DNA of 64,000 nucleotides, from contig NC_079426.1 in NCBI RefSeq assembly GCF_026213295.1, positions 27,941,102 to 28,005,101 of the forward strand. The letters are read 5' to 3'. This DNA is from Gadus chalcogrammus. Taxonomy: Eukaryota > Chordata > Actinopteri > Gadiformes > Gadidae. Position 1 is the stretch's first letter, and every line of letters begins with the position of its first letter. Shown here in pieces: positions 38,900-50,110 of this stretch. The notes beneath the pieces are model-generated. The model did not search any database, was not told the DNA's origin, and was given only the letters and a program-made list of their open reading frames with translations. The position numbers and the translations under genes were made by a program.

Positions 38900-38990
38900 T
38901 TTACATTTAGGGCATTTAGCAGATGCTTTTATCCAAAGGGACTTACAATATGTACATTTGTCAGCATCCAAAGCGACTTACATAAAAAAA
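38900..38990. repeat. Teleost interspersed repeat fragment
   Basis: tttacatttagggcatttag, agatgcttttatccaaaggg and acttacaatatgtacatttg form a pattern that recurs widely in fish genomes. Only this ~90-bp piece is present. Confidence 0.5.
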
Positions 38991-39624
38991 TATTAATCTT
39001 GATATATGTTAAGGTAATAAGGTAAGGAAAGGTTGAAACACTTAGAAATTTCATTTAAAACCAAGAAAGTTGAGAAAAATATGGTGTTTAAATAGCGTTT
39101 CCAGTAGAATGTATGATTCCCTGTTCTCTGTATATTTGTGTGTGTGGCGTCTGTTTGTATTAACCATCATTTGTACACACCCAACAGGTTTCACTGCAGC
39201 ACCCAAGTTAGCCCAAACACCAAGCCAATCTTTTTTTATTCCCAATGTACAGTATGAAAGCATATTTAAGAAATGCAACACGTGCCTTTATTGTTGTTAT
39301 AAAATACTGTTTGTCCTTTTTATTGGTGAACACAATGTTTTCTATCTTGTTTTTATGGTGCATAAATACTTTCTATTTACAGAATTTATTTGTATGTGTA
39401 CAATAAACATTATCTCCCTAATAGTATTTCACTGTTGTCGTTGCCATACTGCCAAATTTTTATTAAAAATAGCCAAAGTGGATAATAGCTCCTTCTGGTC
39501 TTGAAATTATTAAGGCATTCCACGGACCCTTATTTTGAAACGCTACATGAAACCATAAAGGTGGTTTAGCAGATGTGCCTTTGTTGGCCTGTTTGTTGTA
39601 CAAAGGACATGGAGGATGTTGAAG

Positions 39625-39805
39625 GCCTGCCTGCTAGTCCCCGTCCGTCTGCTTAACCTGTCTGCCTGCTATCTGTTTAACCTGTCTGCTTGCTTGCCCT
39701 CCATCTGCCTGCCTAACCTCTCTGCCTGCTAGCCGACCGTCTGTCTACTTAACCTGTCCAACTGCTGGCCCACCGTCTGTCTTTTTAACCTGTCTACCTG
39801 CCAGC
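39625..39805. repeat. Degenerate ~38-bp minisatellite
   Basis: Four to five units, each built from ctgcctgctag, a ccgtctgtct-like piece and taacctgtct. Confidence 0.65.
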
Positions 39806-40287
39806 CAAGTTGAACAACATATATTCAGATTAAGATGTTGACAAATCAGCCCCCCTTCTGTAGAAAAGCAAAAAAGGAGCCAAGCCTCAGATTCCTTGAG
39901 CCCCTCGTTGTGAGGTGGAACATGTGCCTCAGGGCTCCAGACAGATCTGGGAGAGGAAAGCGACAATTTCACCCCTCAATCTTTTACATCTGGGCATTAT
40001 TGCTGTTGATTCATACATTACTGATCTCTGCTTTTGGTCTGGTCCTAGTTCCATCTTGTAGAGGCTAGTAATGGGAGAACTGGTGGGAGCAGACTGGTTG
40101 TCCAAGATGCTTTTGGTGAATCATCACCACGTCTCTGGATCAAGCTGTCTCCTCCAGCCGCTCTGTAGCAGCAGACCTTTGGGGAGCAACCCGGTATCAC
40201 GCAATTGCGTGCTCCTGCGCACGAACGTTAATCTATTGAAGCGTGTTCCCGAGCACGATAGTCCGACTTTTTGCGTTTTACACAAAA

Positions 40288-40387
40288 CGAAATGTAAACC
40301 AATGCATTCTGAATGGGAGTGTTCTAAGACAATTAACGTGCTCCACAAAACGGTACGAGAGAGAGAGAAAGAGAGAGCGGGAGGGAC

Positions 40388-40419
<32 letters not shown>

Positions 40420-40832
40420 GCTTCAGAAAGGGTGTGCGCAGATAGTACAGTGCACCCTAGTTATGTTTATGCCAAAACCTATACATAAAATTAGGCTGTG
40501 GAAATTGCAATAAGTTAAGAACACAACTTCGCACGTTGAGCACACAGCCGTGTGACTCGTTTATTTTGTAAAAAAGAAAACCGGAAAACAAAGCGTGCTG
40601 AAGGTAAACAAATCCAGCATGGTCTGTGACGTCATGAGACGCACGTAATCCTTAGGGACCGCGATCCCTGAACCACCAAGAACGTAAATGACATGCAGTA
40701 AACAACAACACAATTGAAAGAACAACACATAACGAAATGTAAACCAATGCATTCTGAATGGGAGTGTTCTAAGACAATTAACGTGCTCCACAAAACGGTA
40801 CGAGAGAGAGAGAAAGAGAGAGCGGGAGGGAC

Positions 40833-40866
<34 letters not shown>

Positions 40867-41186
40867 GCTTCAGAAAGGGTGTGCGCAGATAGTACAGTGC
40901 ACCCTAGTTATGTTTATGCCAAAACCTATATATATAATTAGGCTGTGGAAATTGCAATAAGTTAAGAACACAACTTCGCACGTTGAGCACACAGCCGTGT
41001 GACTCGTTTATTTTGTAAAAAAGAAAACCGGAAAACAAAGCGTGCTGAAGGTAAACAAATCCAGCATGGTCTGTGACGTCATGAGACGCACGTAATCCTT
41101 AAAGGGACCGCGATCCCTGAACCACCAAGAACGTAAATTACATGCAGTAAACAACAACACAATTGAAAGAACAACACATAACGAAA
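40288..41186. repeat. 445-bp tandem duplication
   Basis: The unit beginning cgaaatgtaaaccaatgcat occurs at 40288 and again at 40733. The copies match through a GA tract, cttcagaaagggtgtgcgca and cacgttgagcacacagccg, up to about 41186, with few differences. A more diverged relative lies at 51575-51720. Confidence 0.85.
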
Positions 41187-41333
41187 TACTGTAGGTGAAT
41201 TATGTTACGGTCACTACAAGGCTATAATTATATTATTTAGAGTGTAATGAGACAATCTATAGCCAAATTGTCAAAGATGCCCCGAGAATCTTCGGGGATA
41301 TCAGCATGGGAAATCGGCGAATCAGACCCATGA

Positions 41334-41430
41334 AGGGGGGGGGGGGGGGACACGTTAGTTGAAGGGGGGGGGGGGGGGGGGGACACACACGTTTGTTGAG
41401 GAGGGGGGGAGACACGTTTGTAGGGGGGGG
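41334..41430. repeat. Poly-G rich tandem tract
   Basis: Four G-runs of 8-18 bases separated by gacacgtt(a/t)gtt-type spacers. A strong G-quadruplex candidate on the plus strand and a likely region of sequencing or assembly uncertainty. Confidence 0.75.
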
Positions 41431-41433
41431 GCA

Positions 41434-41495
41434 CGCTCGACAACGAGAGTTGGTTTTTATTGAACGCTCGACAACGAGAGTTGGTTTTTATTGAA
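41434..41495. repeat. 31-bp direct tandem repeat
   Basis: cgctcgacaacgagagttgg plus tttttattgaa occurs twice without change. Each unit contains the small palindrome ctcgacaacgag. Confidence 0.85.
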
Positions 41496-42255
41496 CGAGA
41501 CTTCAACACGGAACAGCTGCACGAAACGATGGTCACGTCACTCTCGGTGACGGTGTCGACAATAATGAACACACGAACAATGTTAATAGAACAACACACA
41601 ACCACATAAAATCCCGAACCCAATAACCCCACTTAATCCTAACAACAAAACAAGTTAACAAAAGCCCCATTTGTCAACTGAGAACCCCAATTCCCAGAAT
41701 CCCCCGCGGCTCCGGAACACGGCGTAGCTTATATTAATCTTTATTATCTGAATGGGAAATGCAATATTTTAGGACAGATACACCATTAAACGCGTTTCTA
41801 ATGACTTTTCTAGCGAGAAATGTACATTTTCCTTACATAATCTTCAGTCAGTGAATGTGTATGATCTTTATTAATCTTTATTATCTGAATGGGAAATGCA
41901 ATATTTTAGGACCGATTTACCGTTAAACGTGTTTCTAATAACATTTCTAGCGAGAAATATACTTTTTACTTGCATAATCTTCAGTCAGTGATTGTGTCTG
42001 ATCTTTAGTTTTATAGTTATTAGGATTTGATCGGCTCGCTCGCATGTTTCAACGACGTCAGGTTGCTTTCGCTAAACTAGCAGCTCACGTGCTTCCTGCG
42101 TTTGTGTTATTAAACTGTTACTTTATGTAACTTTTAATGATATCATCTTGTTAGAAACACGTATATCTGAGAGCCAACCCAGTCGCCAAAAGCATACGTT
42201 GACAGTGTACTTTTCGTGAACACTGGATTACGTCGCATTTCAACATAAAATAGCG

Positions 42256-42348
42256 TGTTATACACACACACACACGCACGCACACGCACAGACACACACA
42301 CACAAGCACACACAAGCACACACACGCACGCACAGACACACAGACACA

Positions 42349-42408
<60 letters not shown>

Positions 42409-42418
42409 CGCACACGGT
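42256..42418. repeat. (CA)n microsatellite in the left palindrome arm
   Basis: CA tract with cgca and gaca variants. The right arm has the complementary but shorter tract at 44694-44798. Confidence 0.9.
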
Positions 42419-42689
42419 GCATTTCGCTGCTAAAACAACAACAAAAAAATATTCCCTCAAATATTATTACTTTCAAAACGTTGGCCAAAATGGCCAATAA
42501 TATCATTTTTTATTTGGGATGCTTCTAGGACATTTTGGGTGGATTTTGAACGGTATGTGGGGGGCACGTTTTTTTGCAGGACCTGGCAACCCTGCGCTGT
42601 TGCCCGAGATCTGGATCCACCCCGGCGTGGTGCCGTCTCCTTTTGACCTTTTGACCCCAGACTTCTGGGGGAATAGCTGAATCAATTCA

Positions 42690-43305
42690 TTAGTCAATCA
42701 GAAGCATGTATATATCGTCCCGGTGGCGTAAGAGGACGAACAAGGTGTCCTTCAACATCTACGCTTCCAGGAGATTGCAACGGTGCCACACATGAGCATA
42801 TTCGAACATGTTTAATGGTAGTAATTAGCTGTCGAAATTGGAGGCCTTAATCAATACTGAGCAGCTATTGATTTGCTTCCCGATAAAGATTTGTCACAAA
42901 TGACATGTTATTTAGCATCTACACGTTGAGCTGAGTCCAATGACACCAAGAACGACACTCTAGCTAATGGTAACATGTATTTTACATGGTACACCTAGGT
43001 CTAGGACATGATCTCGGTGTAGCAAGAGGCCGAGCTTGATCTCATTGGACTCAGATTAACGTGTAGATGCTAATTAACATGTAATTTGTCAAAAATCTCC
43101 ATCGGGAAGCAAATCTATAGCTGGTCATTATTGATAAAGGCCTCCAAAATCGACAGCTAATTACTACCCCGAAACATATTCAAATATGATCATGTGTGGC
43201 ACTGTTGCAATCGTCTCGAAACGTAGATGTCAAAGGACACCTTGTTTGCTCTGTTGCACTACCGGGAAGATATTTTCATACTTCTAATGGATTGATTCAT
43301 ATTTT
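42690..43305. repeat. Inner palindrome of the foldback region
   Basis: About 300-bp arms with roughly 85% identity by eye, sharing agtaattagctgtcga, cagct(a)t(t/a)gatttgcttccc and tagcatctacacgtt with their complements. The centre is acctaggtctaggac. Confidence 0.75.
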
Positions 43306-44057
43306 AAGGTTCTCGGAGTGAGACTTTAAGTGGCTGCAGCAGAAGTGTTGAGACGAAAGATGATATCAAGAGATTTATGGAATATTCCCATTCACATTAT
43401 GATTCTTCGTCGTAACATCCGACCAAACATCCTTTACATTCACAGAGCGAAGATTATGAAAGTCCAGGCTCAGCAAGTGCTCCATCTCGTTGCACCTGCA
43501 CCCAGCGGCTCGCTTGCAAGATTTTGGCCTGAAGTTCTTCCCAGACCTACACCCTAGCCATCCAACATGCATATCTGAGAATCAGGCCTCTCTTTAATAA
43601 TGACAAAAAGTTATGAGAGAAACACACATTAACTTTTTGTTATCTCATAAGCGGCGTGGTGCCGGCTCCTTTTGACCTTTTGACCCCCGACTTCAAAAAC
43701 GTGGCCACAGGCCAGCTGTGTCTACACACCTTCAGCCACAAATGTACACCTCCATCCCACAAAAAATGGGGACTAGAAACTAACCTCTGTCTTATGTACA
43801 TTTACTGTACTGTTGGAGGTCACGCCCCTTTGCCGACCTTTTCGAGATAGCTAGGGATGCTAAAATGTCCGAGATTTGGAGTTCTAGCCCTTAGAGAAAA
43901 AAAGTTTTCCCAAATGGAGTGTAATTTGGACAAAGCCCCTCAGAAGTGTAGCCTGCAAGGCCTAATGGTTCAGAATGTGGTGGAAAAACAGTTTTTGAGA
44001 TAGGAAGGTCCTACCGCCCTGAAATTTTAATACCTTATTCTAGGGCCTAACTGGGAC

Positions 44058-44202
44058 CTCCGCACCGAAACTTGGCCCGGTCGGACCCCGAGGGCAGGAA
44101 GGGGGGGCCTGCCCTCGGGGTCTGACCGGGCCAAGTCTCGGGCAGGAAGGGCCCCCCCTTCCTGCCCTCGGGGTCCGACCGGGCCAAGTTTCGGTGCGGA
44201 GG
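44058..44202. repeat. GC-rich triple inverted repeat
   Basis: Three ~48-bp copies of a ccctcggggtccgaccgggc-type unit: the first in one orientation, the next two in the other. The outer two form a near-perfect hairpin (cctccgcaccgaaacttgg with its complement). Followed by three direct copies of tcgatgattaag. Confidence 0.8.
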
Positions 44203-44693
44203 TCGATGATTAAGTCGATGATTAAGTCGATGATTAAATTAAATGATTAAGGCCTCCAATTTCGACAGCTAATTACTACCATTAAACATGTTCGAATATG
44301 CTCATGTGTGGCTCATGTGTGGCACCGTTGCAATCTCCTGGAAGCGTAGATGTTGAAGGACACCTTGTTCGTCCTCTTACGCCACCGGGAAGATATTTAC
44401 ATGCTTCTGATTGACTAATGAATTGATTCAGCTGTTCCCCCAGAAGTCTGGGGTCAAAAGGTCAAAAGGAGACGGCACCACGCCGGGGTGGATCCAGATC
44501 TCGGGCAACAGCGCAGGGTTGCCAGGTCCTGCAAAAAACGTGCCCCCCACATACCGTTCAAAATCCAGCCAAAATGTCCTAGAAGCATCCCAAATAAAAA
44601 ATGATATTATTGGCCATTTTGGCCAACGTTTTGAAAGTAATAATATTTGAGGGAATATTTTTTGTTGTTGTTTTAGCAGCGAAATGCACCGTG

Positions 44694-44798
44694 TGCGTGT
44701 GTGTGTGTGTGTGTCTGTGTGTCTGTGCGTGCGTGTGTGTGCTTGTGTGTGCTTGTGTGTGTGTGTCTGTGCGTGTGCGTGCGTGTGTGTGTGTGTAT
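44694..44798. repeat. (GT)n microsatellite in the right palindrome arm
   Basis: The inverted partner of 42256-42418, about 58 bp shorter in the pure dinucleotide part. Confidence 0.9.
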
Positions 44799-45410
44799 AT
44801 CACGCTATTTTATGTTGAAATGCGACGTAATCCAGTGTTCACGAAAAGTACACTGTCAACGTATGCTTTTGGCGACTGGGTTGGCTCTCAGATATACGTG
44901 TTTCTAACAAGATGATATCATTAAAAGTTACATAAAGTAACAGTTTAATAACACAAACGCAGGAAGCACGTGAGCTGCTAGTTTAGCGAAAGCAACCTGA
45001 CGTCGTTGAAACATGCGAGCGAGCCGATCAAATCCTAATAACAATAAAACTAAAGATCAGACACAATCACTGACTGAAGATTATGCAAGTAAAAAGTATA
45101 TTTCTCGCTAGAAATGTTATTAGAAACACGTTTAACGGTGAATCGGTCCTAAAATATTGCATTTCCCATTTAGATAATAAAGATTAATAAAGATCATACA
45201 CATTCACTGACTGAAGATTATGTAAGGAAAATGTACATTTCTCGCTAGAAAAGTAATTAGAAACGCGTTTAATGGTGTATCTGTCCTAAAATATTGCATT
45301 TCCCATTCAGATAATAAAGATTAATTAAGATTAATTAACTGATGTTTTTTTTAACATCAGTGGGCCTGACCTATGGGACTGATGTTCACAAGCGCAAACA
45401 AACGCACACT

Positions 45411-45418
45411 CTCACACA

Positions 45419-45494
<76 letters not shown>
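45411..45494. repeat. (CA)n microsatellite
   Basis: About 40 CA units just outside the right end of the foldback region. Confidence 0.93.
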
Positions 45495-45497
<3 letters not shown>

Positions 45498-45499
45498 TA

Positions 45500-47200
45500 C
45501 AAAAGAGAAGATATAGACCTGTCATGATCTGTTGGAGGTAGGCCTCTATAGGCCTATTGAACTGACAGTAGAAGTACTTCTTTTTCCAATACTGTCATGT
45601 ACTAAGGTTAATACGTTTTTTTTTAATATATATATAGGCCTATATATAATTGTAAAAAAAAACGGTGATACAATTGTTCTTAGGAATTAATTTTGGTTTG
45701 GTTGTTTTGCCTTCTTTCTTATTTCTGTAAAGCACTTTGTAACTGTTTAGAAAAGCACTGTAAAAATAAAGATTATTAATATTATTATTATTATTATTAT
45801 TAATAGGCCTTATCTTTCTCTAGAATATGACGTCTTCGCACTGTAGGTTTTTCGTTGGTGCGTACATTTTACTCGTAAAGTGACTTTAAATGTTATTCTG
45901 TAGGCCTAGTAGCATAATATGTTGAAACACCAATGAATAGTAGTTCAGTGGATCTGTGTCGCCATGCGGTGGTGAAAACATGCGTTGCAGCCAGTAATAA
46001 TTTCGTTTTGTCTATTTGCACTTGGTAAGAGAGCGATATCGACTATCTGACCTTTATTTTACAATGGCTAAAATTCTTGAATGTGTTAGGGTTAGAATAG
46101 TCTCACAAAGCCAGACCAAACTATAGCAAGTAGAATGGTCTGGAACCACGCTATTTAGAGTCGTCTATCCTGGGGGAAACTGGGCAGGCCTGTTTTTATT
46201 TCAATCGTCTAGGGCAGGGCTAACCCCGGGAAGCAGGAGCGGTGTCCATGAGGGGGAGCATGGATATACTATATTAAAGACAGGTGCACGGTGGCAAATA
46301 GAGGGCGCCAGAGAGTTACTGCCGTACCTTCAATGGGTTTCAATAGGCACACAAAATATTCCAAATCAGTAAAAAAAAAACAATGATTAAACAAATGTAT
46401 AATTTGAAATAGTTCATGTAGTAAGATCATTTATTTATGGAGAAAGTCTAAATGATATATTACAATTAATTGCAATCTACTAATTTCTGTCTGGCCTGTG
46501 TCTGTCCGTCCATCTGTTTGTAGGCAGCCTGTCTTCCGACCTGCATGCCTGTCCGTCTAATTAGAAAATAATATGCATTAGACAAAATAGATATGCATAC
46601 ACAGATTTGAAATATCATGTTCTGTAAACTATCAGGAAGTGCAGGTGTTGTAAACTCCCTGTTAGTTTGTTATATCGCATCGCACATAGATATATACTGT
46701 CTGTTGTTATTTCTATTCAGGCATTTGGGACAGCCTAGCGCCGTAGGGTCCTAGACTTTTACGAGGTGCACAGGACTACTCGTTCGTTGCGCCTCTATTG
46801 CATCACCCGCAACGACAGAGAATGCACTCGTGAAGAGTGAGTTAATACTGAACAACGTATATTTATGCAGGATAAATGTTATATGCAGTCCGCAATTCGG
46901 TTCCATATAGTGGCTGTGACTTGTGTGTTTGAGCTGGTGTATGCTATTGTGTTAGTTGATTCACTCATTAATCGGGCAGCTAGTGTATAAGCCTGCACCT
47001 CGTGTATACATTGCATATGTGTACGTCACTCTGTCGCGCCGTTGTCGGCTGTTATAGCATTTATGGCGTTACGTGTCAAAAATGGCAGCAAAGGCAGACA
47101 GAGAGTCATGGATGTGTTTCGAGTATTTATCCTCCACTTCAGGATCAAGACATGTTATTATCACAAAGTTACACCATTTTCCCCCTCTTCCCTAAACACA
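45500..47200. other. Non-coding stretch, no gene seen
   Basis: AT-rich. It includes a LINE/SINE-like tail (taaagcactttgtaactgtt ... aataaagattattaatatta) at 45728-45805. No recognisable exon. Confidence 0.4.
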
Positions 47201-47214
47201 ATGTCCATCGCGAC

Positions 47215-47440
47215 CACGGAGCGTCGGAGAGCGTCCAAACGATAGGGCCTCACGAGGGAGGAAGTGAAGAGAGTCCAAACGATACAAAAACCAAGGCGTC
47301 CACGAGAACGGAGGGAGTGAAGAGACGTCCGCGTCACGAGGGAGGAAGTGAAGAGTGTTGCCATCCAAAAATACGACGTCCACGAAAGCTCAGGGAGTGA
47401 AGTGACGTCCAAACGAAAGCGCATCCACGGGCGCAGATAG
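47215..47440. repeat. Degenerate minisatellite (cgtccacgag...gaagtgaagag)
   Basis: Four to five units of about 50 bp combining gtccaaacgat or cgtccacgag with gggaggaagtgaagag. Both strands stay open for over 80 codons, as GC-rich tandem repeats often do; no conserved protein is seen. Confidence 0.65.
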
Positions 47441-47850
47441 AGTCAAGCCCCCTCTGTCCGTAATTCTCTGCGGTATATACTGCGTGTAATCAGGAATGGG
47501 CCAATCACCAATCACTATCGCTAACCACGCATGCTGATCTGATGATTGACAAAAACAAATTAGATTTCCTTGACCACAAATAAAATACAGAATCATGTCA
47601 AAACAAAACAAAACAATTCAGAAACAAAGTATAAATGTAGGTTCATTACAATGGGATATTGCTAGTACTGAAGTCTGGTGTTTTAGTATGTAAATCTTGT
47701 AATAATTATTTTTCTATTTTCTTATTCTGTCTTACAGAAAACCATTCGCACATTTATTCATTCATTCCTTCATTCATCTGATTATTCTTTGAAGCCATCG
47801 TTGATGTCATTCGCCTATTCAAGATATATAAACAACAAAAACTGTTCCCT

Positions 47851-49366
47851 GTGTATGCGTCTACCGGAGTTGCTGTCCTGGATAAAGTTGTCCCAGCGCA
47901 CACACGTACATTCTCCACACAGCCAAATCAACCCCAGACTGCAACAGCGCAGTACCCTGCACACCAGTTACCCACTGCAGCTGCTCTCCAGCCAGTGGGC
48001 CAGCACCCAGTAGGCACGCCTCAGCAGTTTACCTATCAACCACCCACATGGGCAGTGGCGCCTTTACCATTCACACCTGCTGTCCCCCCGCAGACAGCGT
48101 ATCAGCCTCCGCCAGTCATCCCTGCACAGCCAGTGTATCAACTGCCGCCGTACCAGCTGAGCCATCATCCACAACCGGTGTAACAGCCCCAGCCTGCTCC
48201 AACAACTCAGCCGGCCTATCGGCTGGTGCCTCCAGCACCTGGACCAGCACCGTATCAGCCAGTACAAACTCTGCCGGTCCAGTATGCCCTTCAGCCCCAG
48301 TATACACCAACACAGATGCCATTCGCTCTCCAGCCTCCCAGGCAGCCAGTCCCAGTACCAAAACTGCCTAACTTGGTCAATGACAATGAGAGAGACTTTA
48401 CTGACCTGAAGATGGCGCTGGACCACCTACTCAGTCCCCACACTGAACTCTCCGAGCATTTCAAGTACCGTGTACTTATGGAGCACCTGGTTCTGGATGA
48501 AGCCAGGTTGATAGCATAGTCCTGCAGGCACTATGCGCAGCCCTACACATGCAGGCCTTACAGCGGCAATATGGACAGCCACATCAACTCGCGCAAAGCG
48601 AGATTGCCGCGATCCTGAACTCTCCTGACCTCAAAGCAGGAGATTCCAAAGCCTTCCAGAGCTTCGCCCTTAGCGTCGACCTGCTAGTGGGAATGCTTAC
48701 ATTGCAGGAAGGGCCCAACGGGATGGAAGTGATGTCGACCGGCCATGTCGATCGGCTCCTGAGTAAGCTTCCTAAGCAATCGAGGGACGGCTTCGTGGAG
48801 CATCTACAGGCTCAAGGTCGCCTCAATACAAACAGCCTAAACCCGTACAACCTTCGAGACCTCTCTGACTGGCTCAGGTTAAAGGCCGAAGCTCAAAGAC
48901 TGTCCGCAAGAATGGCACAGCGCAATCGGATTGAAGGGCCACAGGTCCCAAAAAGAGACAAGCAAGTTACTGTTCCCAGGCTTCGCAACCTCTCAGTTTA
49001 TCATGGCTCCGACAAGCCTAAATCTGACAGCCGTCAGCCATCAGACACATTTCGGTCGAAGGCCAAGCAGCAGAAGTTCAAGAGGATATGTCTCTTCTGT
49101 AAGAGTGCCGATCACTACCTATCACAGTGTCCAGACATCGTCCGGCGCTCACCGGAAGAGGTCGAGAAGTGGATAGCAGACGGCAAGCGTTGTCGTAAGT
49201 GTGGTCGCACCAACCACGAGCAAGACGCCTGCACCCTGAAGAAAGCGTGCAGTGAATGTCAGGAGGTTCACCTCAGAGTTCTCCATACCATCACCAAGCC
49301 ACGTCCCCGCGTCTACCTCATCACACCGAAGGATCGCGCCTCACTCGCAAACTCCAAGCAAGGATG
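47851..49366 (+). pseudogene. BEL/Pao Gag
   Basis: A Pro/Gln-rich N terminus (many YQPP, PAQP repeats; 47851-48330) leads to a conserved BEL gag core (PKLPNLVNDNERDFTDLKMA, HFKYRVLMEHLVLDEARLIA, QSEIAAILNSPDLKAGDSKA, MSTGHVDRLLSKLPKQSRDG). Two CX2CX4HX4C knuckles follow (CLFCKSADHYLSQC, CRKCGRTNHEQDAC) and a third Cys/His cluster (CSECQEVHLRVLH). One in-frame stop at 48181 and a one-base frameshift near 48520 break it. A TGA at 49364-49366 lies where Gag-Pol would read through to protease in the same frame. Confidence 0.88.
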
Positions 49367-49369
49367 AAA

Positions 49370-50110
49370 GGTGTACCTCAAGGTGGTACCAATCATTATA
49401 AGCCACGGGAGCAAGTCGCTGCACACCTACGCGATCCTTGACGATGGGGCCGAACGCACAATAATACTGCCAGCTGCCGTTCGTCACCTGGAACTCAAAG
49501 GTGAAGCCGAATCTCTCGCTCTGCGGACGATCCGCCAAGATGTGGCTCGCCTCACTGGTGCGTCGGTCAACTTCCATGTGGCCTCCCTGGCACAGCCTTC
49601 AGAACAGCACCTGGTTAAGGGTGGCTTCACAGCGGGTCGGCTAGCCCTGTCAGTTATCACCACTTGCTATCACCACTTGAGGGGCCTCCGATGCAGAACT
49701 TCAGTAAGGTGCATCCGCTACTGCTAATCGGTGCAGATTGCACCCACCTGATCACAACCAAAAAGCCTGTCAGGTTCGGCCCCAGAGGTGGACCCGTAGC
49801 CGTTCACGCAGCGCTCGGCTGGGTGCTCCAGGGTCCAGATGGTCTCGGGTCTCAAGCTGCTTCATGCTACTTCACATCTCTCACATCTACATGTCGAACG
49901 TCTCTGGCAGCTCGACGTGCCCCCGTTTCGAAGCGAGAAGCTAGCAGTACGGTCCCGTCTGGACCAAGAGGCCGTGAGCATTCTGGAAGCACACACTGAG
50001 AGGGTGAAGGTCATTGACACATTCCGGTACACCACACCTCTGCTCCGGGCCAAGAATGCGCCACTGCTGACAGCCGCTGCTGAAGCAGTTATGCCAATGC
50101 TCCGCAGCAC
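49370..50110 (+). pseudogene. BEL/Pao aspartic protease and linker region
   Basis: VYLKVVPIIISHGSKSLHTY then AILDDGAERTIILPAAVRHL: DDG in place of D(S/T)G at the catalytic site, then HPLLLIGADCTHLITTKKPV and ALGWVLQGPDG, the usual BEL segment between protease and RT. The linker then shifts frame (HVERLWQLDVPPFRSEKLAV, VIDTFRYTTPLLRAKNAPLL). At least two frameshifts. Confidence 0.85.

Larger units (their letters stand above)
41733..45325. mobile_element. Large nested palindrome (foldback-type element, class unknown)
   Basis: Outer arms 41733-42853 and 44243-45325 are inverted copies of about 1.1 kb, each with a tandemly doubled ~138-bp end (attaatctttattatctgaa...), a CA microsatellite and a ctccttttgaccttttgacc motif. 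Within the core a second palindrome, centred near 43000, pairs 42690-42995 with 43005-43305, so the inner part of the left arm has two complementary partners. A GC-rich triple inverted repeat lies at 44058-44202. A short frame conserved in both arms (42697-42503 and 44411-44650) is non-coding-like. No transposase was recognised. Confidence 0.75.

Noticed and set aside
47215..47440. CRISPR-like array
   Set aside because: Units are contiguous and degenerate, with no constant repeat plus unique spacers; the sequence is eukaryotic.
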